This document shows positions 16,942 through 25,578 of a DNA stretch of 64,000 bases, in pieces (the first letter of the stretch is position 1; each line of letters starts with the position of its first letter). Position numbers and translations under genes: made by a program. Where the stretch lies: assembly GCF_001486585.1 (NCBI RefSeq), contig NZ_LN909046.1, forward strand, positions 744,001 to 808,000. The letters are read 5' to 3'. The notes below the pieces were generated by a model, which was not told the origin of the DNA, ran no database searches, and saw nothing but the letters and a program-made list of their open reading frames with translations. The DNA is from Paenibacillus senegalimassiliensis. GTDB lineage: Bacteria > Bacillota > Bacilli > Paenibacillales > Paenibacillaceae.

Positions 16942-18426
16942 TTGGTATTGGAGAAAGTGGACATTTTTAAAGACATTGCTGAACGCACCGGAGGCGATAT
17001 CTATTTGGGAGTCGTCGGGGCGGTACGAACGGGGAAATCAACCTTTATTAAACGTTTTATGGAAACGGTTGTGCTCCCTAACATCGCTAGCGAAGCCGAT
17101 CGGGTTCGCGCAGTGGATGAGCTTCCGCAAAGCGCCGCTGGCAAAACCATCATGACTACGGAACCTAAATTCGTGCCTAACAATGCGGTGCAGATTAAGG
17201 TGGCAGAAGGACTCGAGGTGAATGTCAGACTCGTCGATTGCGTCGGCTATGCCGTGGAAGGCGCAAAGGGCTATGAGGACGAAAATGGTCCTCGCATGAT
17301 CTCGACGCCATGGTTCGAAGAGCCTATACCGTTCCAGGAAGCGGCTGAAATCGGTACGCGCAAGGTCATTCAGGAGCATTCTACGCTGGGCGTTGTCGTG
17401 ACCACCGATGGCACAATCGCCGATATTCCGCGTTACTCTTATGTGGAGTCAGAAGAACGAGTTATCGAGGAACTGAAGGAAGTTGGCAAGCCATTTGTCC
17501 TAGTCATTAACTCTACAAGACCTAATAGTGAGGAAGCGCTGCAGCTTCGCGGTGAACTGGCCGAGAAGTATGATATTCCGGTGATTACGTTAAGTGCAGC
17601 AACCATGACCGAGGAAGATGTAACCGGCGTACTTCGCGAAGTGCTCTACGAATTCCCTGTGCATGAAGTGAATGTCAACTTGCCTAGCTGGGTGATGGTG
17701 CTGAACGAGAACCACTGGCTGCGCAGTAATTATGAGAATTCCGTTCGCGATACGGTTAAGGACATCCGCCGGTTGCGTGATGTGGACCGGGTTGTGGGTA
17801 ACTTTATGGAATATGACTTCATCGACCGGGCAGGGCTTAGCGGCCTGAATATGGGGCAGGGCGTAGCTGAAATCGACCTGTACGCACCGGACGATCTGTA
17901 TGATAGTATCCTGATGGAAGTGGTGGGCGTTGAGATTCGCGGCAAAGACCATTTGCTCCAGCTTATGCAGGAATTCACCCATGCTAAGCGGGAATATGAT
18001 CGCTTCGCGGAAGCGCTGGAAATGGTTAAGACGACCGGTTACGGCATCGCTGCACCATCGCTTGCAGAGATGGCTCTGGATGAGCCGGAACTCATTCGTC
18101 AAGGCTCACGGTTTGGCGTAAGACTGAAAGCGACGGCACCATCCATCCATATGATTCGCGTGGATGTGGAATCGGAATTTGCCCCGATTATAGGCACTGA
18201 GAAGCAGAGCGAGGAACTGGTTCGTTATCTGATGCAAGATTTCGAGAACGATCCAATCAAGATCTGGGAGTCTGATATTTTCGGCCGCTCGCTGCATTCC
18301 ATTGTACGCGAGGGCATTCAGGGCAAGATTGCCATGATGCCGGACAACGCTCGCTACAAGCTGCAGGAAACACTGGGTCGTATCATCAACGAAGGCTCGG
18401 GTGGGCTCATCGCGATCATCCTTTAA
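16942..18426 (+). CDS. spoIVA: Stage IV sporulation protein A (spore coat ATPase)
   Basis: A 494-residue protein nearly colinear with B. subtilis SpoIVA (492). It coats the forespore as the base layer of the spore coat, polymerising with ATP hydrolysis and anchored by SpoVM. The Walker A loop GAVRTGKST lies near residue 28 in the N-terminal TRAFAC-like ATPase domain, and the C-terminus ends with the conserved hydrophobic GLIAIIL used in localisation. TTG 16942 is six bases from GAGGAGGGG. Confidence 0.97.
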   Translation: MVLEKVDIFKDIAERTGGDIYLGVVGAVRTGKSTFIKRFMETVVLPNIASEADRVRAVDELPQSAAGKTIMTTEPKFVPNNAVQIKVAEGLEVNVRLVDCVGYAVEGAKGYEDENGPRMISTPWFEEPIPFQEAAEIGTRKVIQEHSTLGVVVTTDGTIADIPRYSYVESEERVIEELKEVGKPFVLVINSTRPNSEEALQLRGELAEKYDIPVITLSAATMTEEDVTGVLREVLYEFPVHEVNVNLPSWVMVLNENHWLRSNYENSVRDTVKDIRRLRDVDRVVGNFMEYDFIDRAGLSGLNMGQGVAEIDLYAPDDLYDSILMEVVGVEIRGKDHLLQLMQEFTHAKREYDRFAEALEMVKTTGYGIAAPSLAEMALDEPELIRQGSRFGVRLKATAPSIHMIRVDVESEFAPIIGTEKQSEELVRYLMQDFENDPIKIWESDIFGRSLHSIVREGIQGKIAMMPDNARYKLQETLGRIINEGSGGLIAIIL

Positions 18427-18444
18427 AACCGATTTTACTTTAAG

Positions 18445-18487
18445 TAACCGTGCGTGTGCCAGGCTGGCCGCGTGCGGTTATTTTGTT
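18445..18487 (+). terminator. Intrinsic terminator of spoIVA
   Basis: TAACCG (18445-18450) and GCG pair with CGC and CGGTTA (18475-18480), with an inner GCC/GGC stem, then TTTTGTT. Confidence 0.7.
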
Positions 18488-18628
18488 GCCAAAATGCCGC
18501 TCCAGGTTGAAATACTTGAAATTATGCCCGGGCTGTATTACTATAAGTTTGTTCCGCGCCCCATAAAATATGCCAATAGGGCTCATTTCGCGTATATTCT
18601 GCGATAAAACGGAAACACAAATAACAAG

Positions 18629-18637
18629 TGGTATAAT
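18629..18637 (+). promoter_or_regulatory. Extended -10 promoter of hup
   Basis: TGG plus TATAAT (18632-18637), 28 nt before the hup start. Confidence 0.55.
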
Positions 18638-18664
18638 TTTCCTTGACAGGGAGGTGAATCAGAA

Positions 18665-18937
18665 ATGAACAAATCCGACTTGATTTCTCAAGTGGCTGAA
18701 AGCACGGAATTGTCCAAGAAGGATGCAACGAAAGCGGTAGATGCTGTTTTCGAAGCTATTTCCGAAGCGCTCCAAAGTGGAGACAAAGTTCAACTGGTTG
18801 GCTTTGGCAACTTTGAAGTCCGTGAACGTTCTGCCCGTAAAGGCCGTAACCCGCAAACCGGAGAGGAAATCGAAATCCCTGCGAGCAAAATTCCTGCCTT
18901 TAAACCAGGCAAGGCGCTCAAAGACGGAATTAAATAA
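18665..18937 (+). CDS. hup: HU-family DNA-binding protein (HBsu)
   Basis: A 90-residue HU/IHF protein, the main nucleoid protein of Bacillota. Typical features are MNKSDLI at the start, [21 protein letters not shown] (beta-arm entry; residues about 47-67) and the C-terminal [11 protein letters not shown]. The position downstream of spoIVA is conserved with B. subtilis hbs. GGGAGGTG precedes ATG 18665. Confidence 0.97.
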   Translation: MNKSDLISQVAESTELSKKDATKAVDAVFEAISEALQSGDKVQLVGFGNFEVRERSARKGRNPQTGEEIEIPASKIPAFKPGKALKDGIK

Positions 18938-18961
18938 AGATTTCTATATATCTTTCCGTGC

Positions 18962-18999
18962 AAAAGACCGTGGGCTTTCCGTTCACGGCTTTTTCTTTT
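18962..18999 (+). terminator. Intrinsic terminator of hup
   Basis: CCGTG (18968-18972) pairs with CACGG (18984-18988), followed by CTTTTTCTTTT. Confidence 0.7.
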
Positions 19000-19057
19000 C
19001 ACGGAAGGTTGTAGAGCAGAGAGCAGCCTGATCAAAAATGCAAAGGGAGGCGCAGCC

Positions 19058-19312
19058 ATGGTGGACAATCAGAACGTAGGCGGCAATGAATCGGGGGTTA
19101 CGGGCGGGGATTACTTTGTCGTTAAAGCCAAGGAGCAAGGAGTTACGGTGATCGGTCTGACCCGGGGGAAAGATACTCGCTTTCACCATACGGAGAAGCT
19201 GGACAAAGGCGAAGTGTTAATCGCTCAATTCACGGATCATACGTCGGCGGTGAAGGTCCGCGGCAAAGCACTCGTATACACCAAGCATGGAATTATCGAT
19301 ACGGAAGAATGA
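19058..19312 (+). CDS. mtrB: Tryptophan RNA-binding attenuation protein (TRAP)
   Basis: An 84-residue subunit of the 11-mer TRAP ring. When loaded with tryptophan it wraps (G/U)AG-repeat RNA and causes termination in the trp leader. The sequence [12 protein letters not shown]...EKLDKGEV...HTSAVKVRG matches B. subtilis MtrB; its RNA-binding Lys37, Lys56 and Arg58 correspond to Lys47, Lys66 and Arg68 here, since the N-terminus is 10 residues longer and Gly/Asn-rich. A matching TRAP site exists at 31.05-31.13 kb in this window. folE, its usual partner upstream in B. subtilis, is absent; hup is the direct neighbour. Confidence 0.96.
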   Translation: MVDNQNVGGNESGVTGGDYFVVKAKEQGVTVIGLTRGKDTRFHHTEKLDKGEVLIAQFTDHTSAVKVRGKALVYTKHGIIDTEE

Positions 19313-19323
19313 TTTTTCAAATC

Positions 19324-19345
19324 GCAGGCATAGCCTGCTTTTTTT
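19324..19345 (+). terminator. Intrinsic terminator of mtrB
   Basis: GCAGGC, loop ATA, GCCTGC (to 19338), then seven T. Confidence 0.9.
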
Positions 19346-19426
19346 CTATGTACAATGGGGTATAGGACTCTCGGACAGGGTGGGTTATTCCGAACGGTCT
19401 GATCGCATCTGAAGGGAGAGTGCCCC

Positions 19427-19969
19427 ATGTATGGGAAAATAGTCTTCCGAGCCGTACTGCTGGCTATGAGCTGTGCTATGTTGTGGGCGGCGATATCTTC
19501 GCTTGGTGATTCACAGACAGAGCAGATGCCCTATGCAACCACTGTATTTGCAGGACAAAAGCCAGTCAGGTTGACGGAGGATAATTTGGTTGATGGTTTG
19601 TCCGTTCTACCGCTTCCGTTACCGCTCGCCAAGGTGGATTTGAATGCAGGCATCTTGTCCGTCGATTTGAAGGTGATGGATGAGGAGTCAAGCACGGAGC
19701 AGGTCTACCGGGGGATGGCCGAGCTGATTTCCTTTGCTTTTGAGCATACTAGCAACGTAGACCAATTGTTGCTGCGTGTGCTGGCCGAGGACCGATGGCT
19801 GGGCACGAGATATCTGCTTATCGCCGCTGACGTGAGGCGGAACGAAATATCAACCGAGGAATTGTCCGGCTTACGGGATATAGGAGATGGCCCATTGACG
19901 GAGGATTTGCAGTCAAGAATGCATGTCACGCAGACGCAGCTATGGAAGTCTCGCTTCCTGAGTGAGTAG
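19427..19969 (+). CDS. Exported or membrane-anchored protein, unknown
   Basis: A 180-residue protein with an N-terminal hydrophobic signal or anchor (about residues 6-24) and an otherwise soluble, acidic body with alternating hydrophobic stretches (for example ILSVDLKVMDEE near 78). No catalytic motif is seen. ATG 19427 follows AAGGGAGAG. It lies between mtrB and hepS, where B. subtilis has no gene. Family not recognised. Confidence 0.65.
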   Translation: MYGKIVFRAVLLAMSCAMLWAAISSLGDSQTEQMPYATTVFAGQKPVRLTEDNLVDGLSVLPLPLPLAKVDLNAGILSVDLKVMDEESSTEQVYRGMAELISFAFEHTSNVDQLLLRVLAEDRWLGTRYLLIAADVRRNEISTEELSGLRDIGDGPLTEDLQSRMHVTQTQLWKSRFLSE

Positions 19970-20025
19970 TGTCCATATTTCTCTTGCGGATCACCGTTCA
20001 CCTCTGTGCGCAGTGAAATAACATA

Positions 20026-20034
20026 TGCTATAAT
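20026..20034 (+). promoter_or_regulatory. Extended -10 promoter of the menaquinone operon
   Basis: TGC plus TATAAT (20029-20034), about 70 nt before hepS; no clear -35. The hepS-to-hepT genes downstream are tightly packed, so this may drive all six. Confidence 0.5.
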
Positions 20035-20102
20035 AGACAAGATTGTGACAGAATTATTGTGAATCAATGAATGATAAAGGACTAGCGGCTCGGAGGCAAA
20101 GG

Positions 20103-20975
20103 ATGAAACCTTATCGCATAACTGAATTGGCACATAAATATGTCAGCTATGACATGATTACCGCATACACGGCGCTTCCGGAATTTCCGGTGCCCCGTGT
20201 TCGCTTGCTTTATACCTTTCTAAACGACCGGGAGGAGGGCTCGGCTTCGACGGCGGAGACTTGTTCGCTCGCTGCTTTCCTTGTGCAATTAGGCATGGAT
20301 ACCCATGATCAGATTGATTTGGAGCAGGGATTAGCCGAGGCTTCGCCTGAGATGCGCGCAAGGCAGCTTAAGGTGCTGGCGGGGGATTACTTCAGCGGCG
20401 CCTTCTATCAATTGCTGGCCCAGGCCGGAGAGATTGGTATGGTGTCCCGGATGAGTGCGGCCATTTGCGAGGTAAACCGGCTGAAGGCACGTTTGTATAG
20501 CCGGCTCAAGCGGATGGTGGTTCCGGCGGAGGAATACGTGAAGGAATGCGTCCATGTGAGGATGGGGCTTTTTCTTTCTTTTACGCATTTGCTGGACCAA
20601 TCGGCCCAAAGCATGTGGCAGCATTTACTGGCGGAATTAAGTCATTGCGAGGTTGTCATGGACGAGATCCGCTTGGCTGGACAATTGCCGCAGGAGCGCA
20701 AAGGTTATGCCTACCTGCGAATCATGGAAGCCGCAACCTCCGAGGAACGGGAGACGCTCTCCGAACGCAAGATCGGAGAACGCGACTGGACGTTGCTATT
20801 AGCCAAATATAACATCAGAGAGCAACTGACATCCATGCTCCACCAATCGGTGGACCATGTGCAATCACTGCTTCATGAATGCAACAAAGAAACGGTGCGG
20901 GCCGAACTGCGAGCGATTGTTGAGCCGTTTGCCGCCGTATTGTCGCCTGTGCGCCGTTCCGTGCAAGAAGGGTAG
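20103..20975 (+). CDS. hepS: Heptaprenyl diphosphate synthase component I
   Basis: A 290-residue protein, the non-catalytic small partner of HepT that sets the chain length of the C35 side chain of menaquinone. The family hallmark LAGDYFSGAFYQLLAQAGEI (about residues 96-115) is clear. ATG 20103 has GGAGG six bases upstream and is preferred to ATG 20067. It heads the group hepS-menG-mqnP-ubiX-mqnA-hepT. Confidence 0.9.
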   Translation: MKPYRITELAHKYVSYDMITAYTALPEFPVPRVRLLYTFLNDREEGSASTAETCSLAAFLVQLGMDTHDQIDLEQGLAEASPEMRARQLKVLAGDYFSGAFYQLLAQAGEIGMVSRMSAAICEVNRLKARLYSRLKRMVVPAEEYVKECVHVRMGLFLSFTHLLDQSAQSMWQHLLAELSHCEVVMDEIRLAGQLPQERKGYAYLRIMEAATSEERETLSERKIGERDWTLLLAKYNIREQLTSMLHQSVDHVQSLLHECNKETVRAELRAIVEPFAAVLSPVRRSVQEG

Positions 20976-20980
20976 GTAAT

Positions 20981-21706
20981 TTGCGAATGAGTCCATCGAC
21001 TTCATCGGAGAACAAGGAACAGTTTGTACACTCCGTCTTTGAGAGCATTGCTCCAAAATACGATATGATGAATGATTTAATTAGCTTTAGACGCCATAAG
21101 GCCTGGCGTAAGTTCACGATGGCCAAGATGAAGATGTCCCCTGGGGACACAGCTATTGATTTATGCTGCGGCACCTGCGACTGGACGATCAGTATGGCTC
21201 AGGCCAGCGGAGGGACGATTACCGGCCTTGACTTCAGTGAGAATATGCTGGAGTTTGGACGCCGCAAGGTGGAGGAGAGCGGATTCGAATCGCAAATCTC
21301 CTTGATTCAAGGGAACGCGATGGCATTGCCGTTTGAGGATGACACCTTTGATTATGCGACGATCGGGTTTGGCTTACGCAACGTGCCAGATCTGCGTCAA
21401 GTTTTGCAGGAGATGAAGCGGGTTGTGAAGCCGGGCGGTATGGTCGTTTGTCTGGAATTGTCCAAGCCAACCTGGCAACCCTTCAAGGGACTTTATTATT
21501 TCTACTTCCAGAAAATTATGCCGATGGTCGGTAAGCTAGTGGCCAAGCGGTACCAGCAATATAAGTGGCTGCCGGAGTCACTGGTTCAGTTCCCCGGGCG
21601 CGCAGAGCTTGCCCAAATCTTCCGGGAGACCGGATTAATCGGGGTCGAAGCCTATCCTTTAACTGGTGGAATTGCCGCTCTGCACATCGGAACGAAGGAG
21701 ACGTAA
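20981..21706 (+). CDS. menG: Demethylmenaquinone methyltransferase
   Basis: A 241-residue class I SAM methyltransferase for the last step of menaquinone synthesis. Motifs: IAPKYDMMNDLISF near the start, the SAM loop AIDLCCGTCDW (Cys in place of the second Gly of GTG), GLDFSENML, a mid-domain GFGLRNVPD and KPGGMVVCLE. TTG 20981 or ATG 20987 could be the start; AAGGGTAGGT precedes both. It is followed by mqnP after 1 nt. Confidence 0.93.
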   Translation: MRMSPSTSSENKEQFVHSVFESIAPKYDMMNDLISFRRHKAWRKFTMAKMKMSPGDTAIDLCCGTCDWTISMAQASGGTITGLDFSENMLEFGRRKVEESGFESQISLIQGNAMALPFEDDTFDYATIGFGLRNVPDLRQVLQEMKRVVKPGGMVVCLELSKPTWQPFKGLYYFYFQKIMPMVGKLVAKRYQQYKWLPESLVQFPGRAELAQIFRETGLIGVEAYPLTGGIAALHIGTKET

Positions 21707-21707
21707 C

Positions 21708-22583
21708 ATGTTTAAGAAAATTGGTATCTTTCTGCAAATGATTAAATTCGAACACACGGTGTTCGCACTGCCCTTTGCATTTATGGGCGCGCTCCTTGGT
21801 TCCGAGGTTGTCAACAATACGCTTCCCTCCTGGGCGCAACTTGGCTGGGTGTTGCTTGCCATGTTCGGAGCTCGCAGTGCTGCTATGGGGCTCAACCGGT
21901 TGATTGACCGGGTCAGTGATGCCAAGAATCCACGAACCGCGGGTCGTGCCATTCCGGCAGGCTTGCTCAAGATCGGGGAAGTCATCCTATTTATTATAGC
22001 TTCCTTCGTGCTATTGTTCTGGGCTGCGGCTGAACTCGAACCACTGGCGCTCAAATTACTGCCTATTGCTGTAGTGATGCTAGTGTTCTACTCCTACACG
22101 AAGCGCTTTACCTGGCTTTGCCATGTTGTGCTGGGTCTGACGATTGCTCTGGCTCCACTGGGAGGTTGGGCTGCGGTGACCGGGAAGGTCGATTGGACGG
22201 CAATGATTTTCTTTGCTACGATTACGTTCTGGATTGCCGGCTTTGATATTATTTATGCCTGTCAGGATGTTGAATTTGATAAGGAAGAAGGTCTTCATTC
22301 CATTCCGGTACGCTTTGGAGTGGCCAAATCGTTAAAGATTGCCCAGGCTTTCCATATTCTCACGGCGTTAGGCTTTATCGCCATGCTGCTCATGACGGAT
22401 TTGGGCTGGTGGTATATTGCGGGTATGATTATCGCTTATTTGATATTGTTCTATGAGCATCATATCGTGTCTCCGGGGGATTTAAGCCGTCTGCAGACCG
22501 CCTTCTTTACGATGAACGGTGTACTCAGTATCGTGGTCTTTTCGTTTACTTTGATCGACTTGGTGGTGCGTCATTACAGATGA
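21708..22583 (+). CDS. mqnP: UbiA-family prenyltransferase (MqnP-like)
   Basis: A 291-residue polytopic membrane prenyltransferase. The first Asp-rich motif reads NRLIDRVSDAKNPRT (about residues 64-78) and the second YACQDVEFDKEEG (about 183-195); both bind the polyprenyl diphosphate through magnesium. In the futalosine route MqnP attaches the side chain to a naphthoate precursor. Neighbouring UbiX-like and MqnA genes support that role over 4-hydroxybenzoate use. ATG 21708 has GAAGGAG upstream. It overlaps the next gene by 4 nt. Confidence 0.85.
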   Translation: MFKKIGIFLQMIKFEHTVFALPFAFMGALLGSEVVNNTLPSWAQLGWVLLAMFGARSAAMGLNRLIDRVSDAKNPRTAGRAIPAGLLKIGEVILFIIASFVLLFWAAAELEPLALKLLPIAVVMLVFYSYTKRFTWLCHVVLGLTIALAPLGGWAAVTGKVDWTAMIFFATITFWIAGFDIIYACQDVEFDKEEGLHSIPVRFGVAKSLKIAQAFHILTALGFIAMLLMTDLGWWYIAGMIIAYLILFYEHHIVSPGDLSRLQTAFFTMNGVLSIVVFSFTLIDLVVRHYR

Positions 22584-23197
22584 ATAAGACCAAAACAATC
22601 GTTATTGGCATGACCGGGGCCAGCGGCTCCATTTACGGTGTTAAGCTGATTGAGACGCTGCTCGGCATGCAGTTTACCGTCCATCTGGTTATTTCCAATG
22701 CGGGCTGGCGGGTGATCAAGGAAGAACTCGGGTGGGATACGACGAATCGGGAAGAGGTGCTACGGACGAGCTTCGGCGCACTTCCCGGCAAGCTCGTGTA
22801 CCATCCGATCGCCGATATCGGCGCTTCGATCGCCAGCGGCTCTTTTCTTACCTACGGTATGATCGTGATGCCTTGTTCGATGGGCACATTGTCCTCAATT
22901 GCGACGGGAGCATCCGATAATTTGATGGCCCGCGCGGCGGACGTCATGCTTAAGGAGGGGCGGCCGTTAGTGCTGGTTCCCCGCGAAACACCACTGCATG
23001 CCATCCACCTGGAGAACATGCTGAAGCTGTCTCGTTTAGGGGTTCGGATGATTCCGGCGATGCCAGCATTTTATTTTGGTCCACAGACCATCGATGATCT
23101 TGTGGCGTTTATGGTGGGCAAGGTATTGGACAATCTCGGTATCGAGCATGCCTTATTTCATAGATGGGGGGATCACGATGCAGAGCCGAAGCAATAA
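22580..23197 (+). CDS. ubiX: UbiX-family flavin prenyltransferase
   Basis: A 205-residue flavoprotein that joins dimethylallyl phosphate to FMN to make prenyl-FMN, the cofactor of UbiD-type decarboxylases. Motifs: GMTGASGSIYG at the start, SFLTYGMIVMPCSMGTLSSIATGASDNL in two halves near 92-119 and VPRETPLHAIHLENML near 141. In the futalosine route it would serve the UbiD-like decarboxylase that removes a carboxyl group from the naphthoate; no UbiD gene is in this window. ATGA overlap with mqnP. Confidence 0.9.
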   Translation: MNKTKTIVIGMTGASGSIYGVKLIETLLGMQFTVHLVISNAGWRVIKEELGWDTTNREEVLRTSFGALPGKLVYHPIADIGASIASGSFLTYGMIVMPCSMGTLSSIATGASDNLMARAADVMLKEGRPLVLVPRETPLHAIHLENMLKLSRLGVRMIPAMPAFYFGPQTIDDLVAFMVGKVLDNLGIEHALFHRWGDHDAEPKQ

Positions 23198-24044
23198 AGA
23201 CATCCTCATCGGTAAAATAAAATATAGTAACGTATGGCCTGTATTCCACTATTTCGAGACGGCCCAGCTCTCGCAACCCAGCCGACTGGTAACCGAGGTG
23301 CCATCCAAACTGAATAGCCGGATGCTGGAGGGTTCGCTTGATATATCGCCGGTATCTTCCTTCGCCTATGGACATGGTAGCGACCGGTTAGTATTATTGC
23401 CTAATCTTTCGGTGAGCGCCGACGGCCCGGTTAATTCCATTCTGCTCTTCTCGCGGAAGCCGCCAGAGCAAGTGGCGAACGGCCGGATTGCCTTAACCAA
23501 TACGTCGGCTACTTCGGTGAATTTGTTGAAGATTATTATGGAGAAGGCCTATGGCGGCAAGCCAAGCTATTGGAACAGCGAGCCTGATCTGGAAGCCATG
23601 ATGGAAGACAGCGATGCGGCGCTACTGATCGGAGATCAGGCCATTCAAGCCTCGTGGCATCATCCCGGTTATATCATGACGGACCTTGGGGAGATTTGGA
23701 AGGCATGGACCGGATACGGTATGACCTTTGCCGTCTGGGCCGTGCAGCAGCCATTTGCCCGGAGTCATGAAGACTTTCTGGAGGAGATTACGTTGGCCTT
23801 TGAAGCCAGCAAGCAGAGAAGCCTTGCTGATGTGACGCCTCTGGTTATGAAGGCTTGCGAAGAATTGGGCGGCACCAGGGAATACTGGCAACACTATTTT
23901 CACAATTTACGTTATGATTTTGGACCGGAACGCCGTAAGGGTCTGTCGCTCTACTTCGATTACGCTTATGAAATGGGCTTGCTGGATCATCGGGTAGACA
24001 TGGAAATATGGAATCATAATTCGTTGACACGGGTGAAAGAATGA
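23178..24044 (+). CDS. mqnA: Chorismate dehydratase MqnA (futalosine route)
   Basis: A 288-residue member of the MqnA/MqnD family, which turns chorismate into 3-enolpyruvylbenzoate at the start of the futalosine menaquinone pathway. The N-terminus GKIKYSNVWPVFHYF, the segment VPSKLNSRMLEGSLDISPVSSFAY and the ADGPVNSILLFSR stretch are typical. ATG 23178 (GGGGGGAT upstream) lies 20 nt inside ubiX; the frame open from 23076 is not needed. It draws on the same chorismate pool as trpE, aroH and tyrA downstream. Confidence 0.9.
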   Translation: MQSRSNKDILIGKIKYSNVWPVFHYFETAQLSQPSRLVTEVPSKLNSRMLEGSLDISPVSSFAYGHGSDRLVLLPNLSVSADGPVNSILLFSRKPPEQVANGRIALTNTSATSVNLLKIIMEKAYGGKPSYWNSEPDLEAMMEDSDAALLIGDQAIQASWHHPGYIMTDLGEIWKAWTGYGMTFAVWAVQQPFARSHEDFLEEITLAFEASKQRSLADVTPLVMKACEELGGTREYWQHYFHNLRYDFGPERRKGLSLYFDYAYEMGLLDHRVDMEIWNHNSLTRVKE

Positions 24045-25015
24045 AACTATTGGATATTTTTGGATCACTAAAAAAAGATATGGATTATATCGAGAAGCAG
24101 CTCTATCTGGCGATTGAGGACGATGATGGTCTGCTGAGCGAAACATCCCTGCATTTGCTAAAGGCGGGCGGGAAGCGATTGCGTCCTGTGTTCGTTTTGC
24201 TAGGTGGCAAGTTTGGGAATTACGATTTGCAGAAGCTGCAATACATCGCGGTGCCACTCGAAATGATCCATTCGGCATCGCTGGTACATGACGATGTTAT
24301 TGACGATGCTGACACGCGGCGTGGGAAGGCTACGGTCAAGTCCAAATGGGATAATCGAATTGCCATGTACACGGGCGATTATATCTACGCCAAAGCGCTT
24401 CAGCAGGTAGCAAAGCTGGACAACCCATACATACATCAAATATTGGCCAAGGCAATGGTGGAGATGTCCATCGGTGAGATGGAGCAAATCCGCGATTTTT
24501 TCAATACCGAGCAGAGCGTCAGGAACTATTTGCTGCGGATTCGCCGCAAGACGGCTCTGCTGATTGCGATAAGCTGCCAGCTCGGGTCCATGGCAGCGGA
24601 AGCTTCCCATGAGGTAAGCACTGCGCTCTACCGATATGGCTACAATGTAGGCATGGCCTTTCAAATTCGCGATGATTTGCTGGATTTGCTTGGAACCGAG
24701 AAGACGATTGGCAAACCGCCAGGTAGCGATATGCGTCAGGGCAATATTACGCTTCCTGTGATCTTTGCCTTGCAGGAAGCAGAATTACGAGGCCCTCTGC
24801 TGCAAGAAATTCGCGGTATTCAAGCAAGTGATGGTACCGGACACGAGAAGCGGGCCATCGAGATGATTCGGGGAAGCCGTGGTATCGAACGAGCAGAGGT
24901 ACTAGCTGACCGTTTTATTGACAAGGCGCTCAAGGCGTTAGAAGGGCTGGCGGATACTGCTTCGCGGACTCATTTGCAGGATATTGCCCGCTTTATCAAT
25001 AAGCGCGCCTATTAA
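24041..25015 (+). CDS. hepT: Heptaprenyl diphosphate synthase component II
   Basis: A 324-residue trans-polyprenyl synthase and the catalytic subunit paired with HepS. The first aspartate-rich motif is HDDVIDDADTRRG (about 84-96) and the second is RDDLLD (about 210-215), with GGKRLRP near 46. It extends farnesyl diphosphate to C35 for the menaquinone tail. ATGA overlap with mqnA ties it to the group. Confidence 0.95.
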   Translation: MKLLDIFGSLKKDMDYIEKQLYLAIEDDDGLLSETSLHLLKAGGKRLRPVFVLLGGKFGNYDLQKLQYIAVPLEMIHSASLVHDDVIDDADTRRGKATVKSKWDNRIAMYTGDYIYAKALQQVAKLDNPYIHQILAKAMVEMSIGEMEQIRDFFNTEQSVRNYLLRIRRKTALLIAISCQLGSMAAEASHEVSTALYRYGYNVGMAFQIRDDLLDLLGTEKTIGKPPGSDMRQGNITLPVIFALQEAELRGPLLQEIRGIQASDGTGHEKRAIEMIRGSRGIERAEVLADRFIDKALKALEGLADTASRTHLQDIARFINKRAY

Positions 25016-25134
25016 TCTTTACCTATTTCGTGAGTATCTGGTAAAATGCAGATGAAACCGCCTTCTTTCCGTAGGAGCGGGCAAGGCGTCTAGCAAACGA
25101 ATGGACAATGTTGACTTTTTTCGGGAGGGGAACC

Positions 25135-25578
25135 ATGGAAAGAACTTTTTTGATGGTTAAACCAGACGGCGTACAGCGCGGATTGGTAGGCAGAATCGTT
25201 AGCCGGTTTGAAGATAAGGGCTTCCAAATGATTGCCGCTAAGCTGACCCAGGTGACGGAAGATCAGGCGAAGAAGCATTATACCGAGCATGAGGGAAAAC
25301 CCTTCTTTGATGAACTGGTGGGCTTTATCACTTCCGGTCCGGTATTTGCCATGGTTTGGACGGGCGATGACATTATTACATTATCCCGGATGGTGATCGG
25401 TAAGACGAAGGTGACGGAGGCGTTGCCTGGAACTATTCGTGGGGATTTTGCCGCCCATACACCGTTTAATTTGATTCACGGCTCGGACGGCAGCGAAAGC
25501 GCAGAACGTGAAATCGCCAATTTCTTTACGGAACCGGAACTCATGAAGTATTCGAGAAGCGTGAGCTCATGGATATGA
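25135..25578 (+). CDS. ndk: Nucleoside diphosphate kinase
   Basis: A 147-residue enzyme that balances NTP and dNTP pools by a phosphohistidine intermediate. The active-site NLIHGSDG (His about residue 115) and the start [16 protein letters not shown] are typical. CGGGAGGGGAACC precedes ATG 25135. Its end overlaps the start of cheR, as in the conserved Bacillus order hepT-ndk-cheR-aroC. Confidence 0.97.
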   Translation: MERTFLMVKPDGVQRGLVGRIVSRFEDKGFQMIAAKLTQVTEDQAKKHYTEHEGKPFFDELVGFITSGPVFAMVWTGDDIITLSRMVIGKTKVTEALPGTIRGDFAAHTPFNLIHGSDGSESAEREIANFFTEPELMKYSRSVSSWI

